From an uncultured Tateyamaria sp. (GTDB lineage Bacteria > Pseudomonadota > Alphaproteobacteria > Rhodobacterales > Rhodobacteraceae): a stretch of 64,000 nt of DNA. The position numbers were made by a program, and so were the translations under genes. Location: positions 1 to 64,000 of the forward strand of contig NZ_CANKXW010000008.1 of the NCBI RefSeq assembly GCF_947487805.1, given 5' to 3'. Below, one piece after another: positions 1-7,182 of the stretch (position 1 is its first letter; the number at the start of each line of letters is the position of its first letter). The notes beneath the pieces were generated by a model. It saw nothing but the letters and a program-made list of their open reading frames with translations, was not told where the DNA came from and searched no databases.

Positions 1-74
1 TGAAACCATCGTCCAGATGGACCAAAGGCCGATCATGCACTAACAATCAAATTGGACCACTCAAGTGGGGCTGA
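1..74. mobile_element. Putative terminus of an insertion sequence (family uncertain, possibly IS21-like) that interrupts the adjacent integrase
   Basis: The integrase ORF at 75-1022 loses homology-like sequence at this junction. The flank has two TGGACCA repeats (18-24, 53-59), resembling multiple terminal repeats of an IS end. Confidence 0.4.
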
Positions 75-1022
75 TCACTCGCTCATAGGACGTTGGAAAG
101 ATCGCAGGCTTGGAAACAGGTATCGCCCGTTGCCATTGATACGCCGGAGATCATCAAGCAATGCGAGTGCCTGCTTTGGAAGCGGAACGCTATGGGGGCG
201 ACGCATCTTCATTCGTTCCGCTGGGATCGTCCAAACCGCGTTGGCGAAGTCAATTTCGATCCATTCTGCGTGACGCAATTCCCCCGGGCGCTGGGCAAGC
301 AATGCCTGCAACTGCAAAGCAATGCGCGTCGTCACCTGCCCTTCAAAACCGTCAAGCGCGCGCAGCAATGCCCCCAGCGCAACTTTTTCGGTGATCGCCG
401 CACGGGATTTAGGCTTTGGGCGGATCAACGCATCGTGCAACGGCTGCGCTGGGTCGAACTCAGCTATGCCACTGGCCACAGCAAGCCGAAACACTGCGCT
501 GATCTTAGCGCGTAGCCTTTGTGCTGTTTCATAGTTTCCTTTTGCTTCGACCTTGCGAAGGCAATCCAAGATCATTGGCGACTTGATGTCCGTGATCGCC
601 ATCTTACCAAAGTCGGCCTTGGCCATGTCCAAGAGCCAAGAGTTTTTGGTTTGCGTGGCTTTTGCACGCCCTTCCTGCCGCCCTTTATCCAAGAAGGCAT
701 CAGCTATTTTTTCAAATGTATGTTCTGAAACGGCGCGACGTGCTTGCTTTTCCGCCCGTTTTGCTGCGCCCGGGTCTATCCCTTTGGCCAGCAGGGCCTT
801 GGCACTTTCACGGGCCTCTCTTGCATCCGCTAACGAAACAGCAGGATACGCACCGAAGGATAATCTCTTTTCACGTCCCTCAAAGCGGTATTTCAATCGC
901 CAGAGCCGGGACCCGGTCCGCGTCACCTCGATGTACAAGCCGCCAGAGTCGCTGACCTTGTAGGTCTTTTCCTTCGATTTGAGGTTCCGAAGTTTTGCAT
1001 CGTTCAAAGACATTGGGGGCAT
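75..1022 (-). pseudogene. P4/DUF4102-type tyrosine integrase, C-terminally truncated
   Basis: N-terminal DUF4102-like sequence (LSFGAYPAVSLADAREARESAKALLAKGIDP) and the first catalytic Arg region (LLAQRPGELRHAEW). The ORF stops at LFPSLRSFQRPMSE, before the HxxR/Tyr part of the catalytic domain. Confidence 0.85.
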
Positions 1023-1043
1023 CCTACAATCAACCTATCCGAA

Positions 1044-1077
1044 CATGCCCCCAATCATGCCCCCAAGATGGGGGCAT
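1044..1077. repeat. CATGCCCCC direct repeats plus inverted copy; putative integrase arm-type or operator sites
   Basis: CATGCCCCC at 1044-1052 and 1056-1064 and inverted ATGGGGGCAT at 1068-1077, between the integrase start and the att repeat. Confidence 0.5.
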
Positions 1078-1177
1078 TCGGCTGGACGATAGAGATCCAC
1101 ATCGGACAACCAGAAGCACAAAAGCCCTTTGTTATTGGGCTTTATCGTATGTAGTTGCTTACTTTCGGATGTTGAAG

Positions 1178-1222
1178 TGGTGCCCGGGGGCGGAATCGAA
1201 CCACCGACACGAGGATTTTCAA
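1178..1222. repeat. att site: 45-bp duplication of the tRNA-Phe 3' half
   Basis: TGGTGCCCGGGGGCGGAATCGAACCACCGACACGAGGATTTTCAA is identical to 33549-33593 and 17905-17949. Confidence 0.93.
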
Positions 1223-1336
1223 ACCGAAGCTTATTGATAAGGCCCAACAGGTTAGGTTCGGAAAACCTGTCAAACCCGCCACGACGCATCAAGCACTTAG
1301 CCGCGAATTGTCAAACCTTGACCCCGAGGCCATCCG

Positions 1337-2191
1337 ATGAGCTGGCGGGTGGCAAATGCTTGCGCCGAACGGAAGTTCGGGAGTGCGACGCGCAAGCAGA
1401 TCATCATGTTTCTGGCGGACAAGGCCTCGGATGATGGCTCGGGCATCTGGTGTTCCAAAGGAACGATCCAGCGGCACACCGAACTGGGCGAGACCACCGT
1501 CAAGCGCACGATCCGCGACTTCCTAAAGGAAGGCATCCTGGTCGAGACCGGCGCGCGCGGGTGCAAGAACGGATTCACGGTTGTCTACCGGATCGATCTG
1601 GCACGGATCGAGGCGCTGGAACTCACCGCAGAACCCGAGATTGAGACGGGGGCCACAGTGGACCCCGTCCAGACTGGACCCGGAACGGGGGCCACAGTGG
1701 CCGGGGTACCGGGGCCACCACGGCCCCCAAACCATCCTAAAACCATCCATAAACCTCCTACGCACGAGCGTGTGGTGGCGGAGGATGAAGAGGCTGAGAA
1801 GATATTGGCTGCGTATCCGCCCGACAGATTACGGGGCAAAGCGGTGTGCTTTGCCCAAATCGAAGACGCCGTGAAGGAAGGGATTGCACCGGAGGACTTG
1901 CTGAAAGCCGTCCAAGCCTACGCCACCGACAGCGCGGGATTCACCCGTTCCAAGGTCTGCTTTTCCGACAACTGGTTTCAGTCGAAGCGATGGCAGGCCT
2001 ATGTCGAGAGGCAGGCGGAAGACCGGGAGAAGGCGGCAGCGTTGCAGGCTGATCACCTTGCACGGCTGGCCTGCTGGATCAATGACCGCAGCCCGATGTG
2101 CAAGCACATCACGGCCCCGCAAGTCTCGGAATTACTCGCCTCAAAGCTGGTGACAGAGACGCAGATTCAAAGCGCAGGCCTCAGATCATGA
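1337..2191 (+). CDS. HTH-domain replication/initiator-like protein
   Basis: N-terminal winged-helix-like sequence (KQIIMFLADKASDDGSGIWCSKGTIQRHTELGETTVKRTIRDFLKEGIL), placed directly before mobC and the relaxase. Confidence 0.65.
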   Translation: MSWRVANACAERKFGSATRKQIIMFLADKASDDGSGIWCSKGTIQRHTELGETTVKRTIRDFLKEGILVETGARGCKNGFTVVYRIDLARIEALELTAEPEIETGATVDPVQTGPGTGATVAGVPGPPRPPNHPKTIHKPPTHERVVAEDEEAEKILAAYPPDRLRGKAVCFAQIEDAVKEGIAPEDLLKAVQAYATDSAGFTRSKVCFSDNWFQSKRWQAYVERQAEDREKAAALQADHLARLACWINDRSPMCKHITAPQVSELLASKLVTETQIQSAGLRS

Positions 2192-2661
2192 GCACCACCA
2201 GACCAACCGAAGCGCAAACAGCAAGGCGACCCATGTCATACGCTGGCGCTGCTGACACGGGACCTTGCGAGGGGCGGCACGCCTCCCCTTCGAACCCCAC
2301 CGGCGCGGGCAAAGCCCCCGCCAAAGAGCCGCTGACCGAGACCTTCGTCTTTCGCTGCACCGCGTCCGAGAAGGCCCAGTTGCGCGCCAAGGCAGAGGCC
2401 GCTGGACTGCCTGCTTCGACGGTCCTGCGCGAGGCGCTTGGCCTGACTGACGCGCGCCGCCGCAAGCCCATCCCCCGCGTTGATCCCGCGCTTGTGCTGG
2501 CTGTCGGGCGCATTGGCGGCAACCTCAACCAGATCGCGCGCTGGCTGAACCACGCCATGAAAGTTGGACGCACCGACCTCGACACGCTGACCGTCGCCCG
2601 CCGCCTCGTGGTGATCGAACGCCAGCTCGCCGCGCTCCTCGATGAGGCGCGGCGGTGCTGA
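2188..2661 (+). CDS. mobC: MobC-family relaxosome accessory protein
   Basis: RCTASEKAQLRAKAEAAGLPASTVLREALGL...RIGGNLNQIARWLN is a MobC signature. ATG at 2188 overlaps the upstream stop. Confidence 0.85.
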   Translation: MSTTRPTEAQTARRPMSYAGAADTGPCEGRHASPSNPTGAGKAPAKEPLTETFVFRCTASEKAQLRAKAEAAGLPASTVLREALGLTDARRRKPIPRVDPALVLAVGRIGGNLNQIARWLNHAMKVGRTDLDTLTVARRLVVIERQLAALLDEARRC

Positions 2662-4208
2662 TCAAGTTCTTTCCCAATGGCAAAGGCGCGGGCGCGGGGC
2701 CGGTCGGCTATCTCGTGGCCGAGCGCGTGCTGACCTACGATAGTAACCGCGACCTGATCCGCGATGCCGAAGGCCAGCCCGTGACCGTTAACCGCGACCC
2801 TCTGCCTGAGGTCCTGCGCGGGAACCCCGAGCGCACCGAGGCCCTGATTGACGCCAGCCGCCACCAATGGACCTACCGCGCGGGCGTGATCAGCTTTGCG
2901 GATAGCGATGATCCTTCCGAGGACCAGCAGGCCGAGGTCATGGACGGGTTCGAGCGGCTGGCCTTTGCGGGGCTGGACCCCGAGCAATATGAAGTGCTCT
3001 GGGTCCGCCATCGCCACGAAGGCCGGGTCGAGCTGCACTTCTGCACGCCGCGCCTTGAACTGACCACGGGAAAGAGCCTCAACATCGCGCCGCCGGGCTA
3101 CCAGGACGCCTATGACAGCCTGCGGGACGTCATGAACCGGCGTCATGGCTGGGCCGATCCGATGGATGTGGAGCGCGCGCAGGAGGTCCGCGACACCATT
3201 GAGACCCCGACACGCGCCCAAGGCCGGGACGAGCTGCACGCCTGGATACAGCACCAGATCGATATGGGCCTGATCACCAACCGCGCCACTATGGTCGACG
3301 CGCTCGCTGATGCGGGCTTCGACCTGCCGCGCACCGGCAAGGCCTACATCACCGCCCGCGATCCCGGCACCGGCGAGCGCTGGCGGCTGAAAGGAGAGAT
3401 TTTCCATGAAGACTGGCAAGCCGACCCGGCTGAGCGAGAAGCTGAACGCGGAGCTCGACACGATCCGGGCCGAGCACGTCGCCTCGATCTCATCCCAGCT
3501 CAAGAGCTTCAGGATCGATTTGAAGAACATTGTGGGCACCGCGCAGCATACCATCGCGAGCGATACGCGCAGCTTCCAGACCGAGACGGCGAGTTTGTTC
3601 GAGACACGGCTGAAATCGATCCGCCTCTGGCTGACGATCTCGCCTTGGCTGATCGCGGGGATGGTGTTGACGGGGATCGCCTTGATGATGGCCGCGAGCT
3701 TTTTCTGGACAGTGCATCTGACACGCTCGGAGCTGAACGAGATGGGCCTGACGCGGATCGAACGGCCCGAGGGGACGTGGCTGATCCTGGACCCGTTGAA
3801 GACGCGCCTGCGCACCTGCACGATGGGCGAGAGACACGTCACCTGCATTCGGATCGAGGAGAATTAGATGACCCAACTGACAGCCTTGGAACGCGACTTG
3901 CTCGCCTACGTCGAGCGGTTGGTGACGGCCTCCGAAGCCTCCGCGAAGGATTTGACCGCTTTGGAGACACGCTCGACCGGCAGGATCGAGAGGGAACTGG
4001 CTGGCTTGAAAGACTGCGTGACCTTGCTCATTCGTTCACAGACCGCATCCATGAAGGCCTTGAACGGATTGCTGAACGACGAGGCGAGCTACAAGACGCT
4101 GGACGAGAGCTTGCAGCAGAGCTTGACCTTAGCGAAAGCCGCCGCCGAGAGATTGAGGGACAGCTAGACAGCCAGGAAGCGCACGCGGAACGGGGGTTGC
4201 GGCATTGA
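2655..4208 (+). CDS. mobA: Relaxase/mobilization nuclease (HEN, ColE1-like MOBP5 type)
   Basis: N-terminal MLIKFFPNGKGAGAGPVGYL and RHEGRVELHFCTPRLELTTGKSLN, matching the (D/E)KGRxELNxxxPxxxLxxGK motif of HEN relaxases. Confidence 0.8.
   Translation: MLIKFFPNGKGAGAGPVGYLVAERVLTYDSNRDLIRDAEGQPVTVNRDPLPEVLRGNPERTEALIDASRHQWTYRAGVISFADSDDPSEDQQAEVMDGFERLAFAGLDPEQYEVLWVRHRHEGRVELHFCTPRLELTTGKSLNIAPPGYQDAYDSLRDVMNRRHGWADPMDVERAQEVRDTIETPTRAQGRDELHAWIQHQIDMGLITNRATMVDALADAGFDLPRTGKAYITARDPGTGERWRLKGEIFHEDWQADPAEREAERGARHDPGRARRLDLIPAQELQDRFEEHCGHRAAYHRERYAQLPDRDGEFVRDTAEIDPPLADDLALADRGDGVDGDRLDDGRELFLDSASDTLGAERDGPDADRTARGDVADPGPVEDAPAHLHDGRETRHLHSDRGELDDPTDSLGTRLARLRRAVGDGLRSLREGFDRFGDTLDRQDREGTGWLERLRDLAHSFTDRIHEGLERIAERRGELQDAGRELAAELDLSESRRREIEGQLDSQEAHAERGLRH
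3406..3867 (+). CDS. Small membrane protein nested out of frame in the relaxase gene (MbeB/MobB-like position)
   Basis: 153-aa ORF in a different frame from 2655-4208, with a predicted TM helix (LWLTISPWLIAGMVLTGIALMMAASFFWTV). Its stop abuts the next start (TAGATG). Confidence 0.65.
   Translation: MKTGKPTRLSEKLNAELDTIRAEHVASISSQLKSFRIDLKNIVGTAQHTIASDTRSFQTETASLFETRLKSIRLWLTISPWLIAGMVLTGIALMMAASFFWTVHLTRSELNEMGLTRIERPEGTWLILDPLKTRLRTCTMGERHVTCIRIEEN
3868..4167 (+). CDS. Small coiled-coil-like protein nested out of frame in the relaxase gene (MbeD-like position)
   Basis: 99-aa ORF starting immediately after 3406-3867, with heptad-rich helical sequence. Confidence 0.6.
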   Translation: MTQLTALERDLLAYVERLVTASEASAKDLTALETRSTGRIERELAGLKDCVTLLIRSQTASMKALNGLLNDEASYKTLDESLQQSLTLAKAAAERLRDS

Positions 4209-4223
4209 GGGCAATGGCTTTGG

Positions 4224-5801
4224 TCATCTTCGCTTCGATTTCCGGCGTCTAGCAGCCTGCTTTCGTCGCTCTTTCCTGTTTGGCACTTCCATCCCGGCCA
4301 AGTCGGGACGAGTGAAGACGACTTGGGTCAGTTCAGGGTACTCGTCGTCGTCCACCGGTCGCATTTTCAGAGGGCTCTGCAAGATTCCAAGTTCCTTGCA
4401 GTTTTCTCTAATTCTCCTTCTATCTTCCGCCGTCCAATCGCTCTGCTCTGCGTAAATTAGGTCTTCTGATACGCCACGACCTTGCTCAGGTGGCTCCCGA
4501 GATATGCCCACAATCCGTTTCAGATGCGGATACCGCTCCAAAACCCCCTGAGCATAGATTGTCGCCCTCTCAGTACGTTTACGCCGATACTGCTCATACC
4601 CACCTTTTTTCTCCATCCAGTCCAGATATTTGAAGGTCATGATGAAAAAGGCGGTTTCGTTGTCTTTTGCCCCTTCTGGGGCAAGCATCATGCGAAAGAA
4701 TGCATCTTCGGTGATCCCTCGCTTGAGAGCTCCCATAATCGCTTCGCCATGGCTGCGCCTTCTGAACCGCATCTCGAGCGCCATATGCCGTACTGCAAGT
4801 TCATTTTTTGTGAGTTCGAAAGTGTGATCATCTATTGTTATCGAGGTGCCGCCGAGCATGTGATCTGTGAACAATGTTATGAATTTGTCCCAGACGTATG
4901 AGATTTTGTCCGCTTCCTTTTTTGCTAGGTACTGCGGATCAGAAACCCAGTTTGCGTAATGATCTCGTTCGATGGTTAATGGGGGTTCAGAGGCGTCGAC
5001 GACAAAATCGTGGTCACCGTCGTCGTTGATCCTGATGGCATAGTAGGCCAGCAAGTTTTCTTCGCCATGAGCCAACTTCAAGCGGCCAGATCGTACAAAC
5101 TCCTTTTTCTTTTCAAGGTAGTCTGTGAAGTCGCGAATCGTATCCAGTTCTTGCAAGATGATATCAAGTGAGACGTCATCAAGAACGTGTACGAACGAGC
5201 CCTCGGGGCTTACATCACCTATAGCGAACGGTTCGGATTTGCTTGGGTCCTTTGGCCAATTCATTTCACCTTTCAAACTAGGTTGGATCATGAGACTGCC
5301 AGAATGGCCCTCTCGGTGCTTTCTAAATGCATCCGAAGCACCGCGTGCGACGATTACATGATGAAATTTGCAGACGTTTGGCGACGGTAACTCTATGGGG
5401 AAAGGGTGTTTGCAGTTCCGATCTAGGAAAATCCGGTCGGGGTGCTCGGTTATCCATCGTTCCGCTCCTTTGGCTTGTTTTGCTGCCGCTGATACGGCGC
5501 GCTTGACCCATCGACCCCACGCGACAGACAGCTCCCCGGATGGCCAATCAATACTCTTTTCTGAGAAAATGATGATGTGATCACCGCACACAACTAGCAG
5601 GTCGCAAAGTTCTTTGCCGTCACCACGGCCATTGCCGCCAACTTTCTGATCTCTGTAGGGACTGGGATATGACCAGAGGTTCAAAAAGGTCTTGTCAGCG
5701 AGGTTAGCCAAGTACCTTTCACTTTCAGTGACACCCACTTCTTTGACTACTGGAGGGCGAAGCTGTTCCGGGCGCTCATCTATTCCAACGGGTTTCTTCA
5801 T
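4224..5801 (-). CDS. Hypothetical protein with candidate PD-(D/E)XK nuclease motif
   Basis: 525-aa ORF. The N-terminal segment GKELCDLLVVCGDHIIIFSEKS fits a D-(x)n-(E/S)xK restriction-like core. Confidence 0.6.
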   Translation of the reverse strand: MKKPVGIDERPEQLRPPVVKEVGVTESERYLANLADKTFLNLWSYPSPYRDQKVGGNGRGDGKELCDLLVVCGDHIIIFSEKSIDWPSGELSVAWGRWVKRAVSAAAKQAKGAERWITEHPDRIFLDRNCKHPFPIELPSPNVCKFHHVIVARGASDAFRKHREGHSGSLMIQPSLKGEMNWPKDPSKSEPFAIGDVSPEGSFVHVLDDVSLDIILQELDTIRDFTDYLEKKKEFVRSGRLKLAHGEENLLAYYAIRINDDGDHDFVVDASEPPLTIERDHYANWVSDPQYLAKKEADKISYVWDKFITLFTDHMLGGTSITIDDHTFELTKNELAVRHMALEMRFRRRSHGEAIMGALKRGITEDAFFRMMLAPEGAKDNETAFFIMTFKYLDWMEKKGGYEQYRRKRTERATIYAQGVLERYPHLKRIVGISREPPEQGRGVSEDLIYAEQSDWTAEDRRRIRENCKELGILQSPLKMRPVDDDEYPELTQVVFTRPDLAGMEVPNRKERRKQAARRRKSKRR

Positions 5802-5945
5802 TTAACATCAATTTCCAAAATCGAATTTCAATCGGTTAAGTGGCGAGCTTTCGTACAAAGCTTTCCACTAATTCTGTAGCGCGTATGTCTACAGAAGCAT
5901 TCTTCCGGCTTAATGCTGATTTAACTTTAGGTCTGTCGCAATTCT

Positions 5946-6236
5946 CTAAGTTGCAACAAGCGGTTCAATGTTCGAAACATCGATCTCCTTCGCCGCAAGC
6001 GCCATGTCGTGGTTCGTCTGCAAGTTCACCCAGTAGGCCGGGGTCGTATTGAACACACGAGCCAGGCGTAGTGCCGTGTCAGGTGTGATCCCGGTCGTGC
6101 CCTTGATCAACCGCTCGATCCGCGTCCGAGGCACACCCAGACGCCGCGCAAATGCGATGGCCCCCATCTCCAGGGGATCAAGGTAAAGCTCTTTCAGGAC
6201 TTCACCGGGGTGCATCGGGTCTTCAAGCAGGCTCAT
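5946..6236 (-). CDS. HigA-family addiction-module antitoxin-like protein
   Basis: MHPGEVLKELYLDPLEMGAIAFARRLGVPRTRIERLIKGTTGITPDTALRLARVFNTTPAYWVNLQTNHDM is a canonical HigA/VapI-like HTH. Confidence 0.88.
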   Translation of the reverse strand: MSLLEDPMHPGEVLKELYLDPLEMGAIAFARRLGVPRTRIERLIKGTTGITPDTALRLARVFNTTPAYWVNLQTNHDMALAAKEIDVSNIEPLVAT

Positions 6237-6250
6237 TGCCAGATACTTCC

Positions 6251-6838
6251 TCAGGCCGCGCCAGTTCGCGTTTCAGCGTTCATGCCATCGGCGTAGATGA
6301 ATTGCTTGGCATCCTCACGCACTTCGAGCGTCGCCCCATCAATCGCGCCAACGGCAAGGCCTGCGTTCACCCGCCGCGCAGGTTTCCCCGCACTCAGCCA
6401 CTTCCCCGCCTTGTCCACTGCAAAGCGCCCTTTGCGCGCTCCAGTGCCCTTGCCTTCAGCCGCGTCCATGATGACCAAAGCGACCTCTTCCATCCGAAAC
6501 AGCCCTCCCTGGCTGGCCGGGGGCATCTTGCGCTTTTGCAGGGATTGGCGCGAAACGTCCAACCGCTTGGCAACGTCGGCCAAGCTGACAAGGTCAGGCC
6601 GCACTTCCCGCAAAACCGAGCCCTCAGGCAATTGCTTTTGGATCGCACGCGCTGCATCCAGAATCGCATCTTCCGCGCGATGACTCGCCGCTTCCAGCGC
6701 AACGCCAAGCATGCCAGGCACGCCAGTACCGACGATGGCATCCTCGAAGCCAGCCTCGAAGACTGCGTCCACCAGATCGAACGCTTCATGTTCACCCTCA
6801 GGAAGGGCGAAGATCAGTTCAAACTCGATTTCTGCCAT
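6251..6838 (-). CDS. DNA-binding protein of a three-gene TA-like operon
   Basis: Acidic N-terminus (MAEIEFELIFALPEGEHEAFDLVDAVFEAGFEDAIVGTG) and a C-terminal HTH-like segment (SLADVAKRLDVSRQSLQKRKMPP). The start lies 1 bp after the upstream stop. Confidence 0.65.
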   Translation of the reverse strand: MAEIEFELIFALPEGEHEAFDLVDAVFEAGFEDAIVGTGVPGMLGVALEAASHRAEDAILDAARAIQKQLPEGSVLREVRPDLVSLADVAKRLDVSRQSLQKRKMPPASQGGLFRMEEVALVIMDAAEGKGTGARKGRFAVDKAGKWLSAGKPARRVNAGLAVGAIDGATLEVREDAKQFIYADGMNAETRTGAA

Positions 6839-6839
6839 A

Positions 6840-7118
6840 TTATTCATCCTCTTGCGGGCCATCGTTCGTGTCGTCGAGCTTGGTGCAACCAAGCGCCCGA
6901 CTTCTCAATTGCCGCGCGAAGCGGCCCGGATTTTGAGGCGTCGACCAGACGCCCATCTGACAAAACTCACCGCACCTACAGTCAGGATCGTTGTTCGGGC
7001 ATCGGATCAGGCCCCACGCATGTCCGCGCCCCGGACGTAAAGTGACGGTCCAACCCAGGGCCTCCAACTCGCGCAAGACCGCCTCAATCTCCTTGGACTT
7101 GTGCGGCTTTCTGGACAT
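6840..7118 (-). CDS. HicA-like small protein (candidate toxin)
   Basis: KEIEAVLRELEALGWTVTLRPGRGHAWGLIRCP resembles the HicA dsRBD-like fold with the GxHxx core. First gene after a 24-bp palindrome. Confidence 0.5.
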   Translation of the reverse strand: MSRKPHKSKEIEAVLRELEALGWTVTLRPGRGHAWGLIRCPNNDPDCRCGEFCQMGVWSTPQNPGRFARQLRSRALGCTKLDDTNDGPQEDE

Positions 7119-7135
7119 TAAATAGGCCTCTTTCT

Positions 7136-7159
7136 TTAAGTTGTCAATTGACAACTTAA
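7136..7159. promoter_or_regulatory. Perfect 24-bp palindrome, candidate operator
   Basis: TTAAGTTGTCAATTGACAACTTAA, 17 bp upstream of the start at 7118. Confidence 0.7.
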
Positions 7160-7182
7160 CATCACTTCGAGTCTTCCCTGTT

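Noticed and set aside
1178-1222. Additional tRNA genes at 1178 and 17905
   Set aside because: Only the 3' half (anticodon loop to CCA) is present; the D-arm and 5' acceptor strand are absent, so these are att duplications rather than functional tRNAs.
2181-3848. 555-aa antisense ORF opposite mobC and the relaxase
   Set aside because: Shadow ORF in GC-rich sequence; the sense strand encodes clear MobC and relaxase motifs and the antisense translation has no recognizable domain.
5946-6236. Standard HigBA toxin-antitoxin pair
   Set aside because: No HigB-like toxin precedes the HigA-like gene; the upstream genes are an HTH protein and a HicA-like protein, so it is reported as a three-gene module instead.
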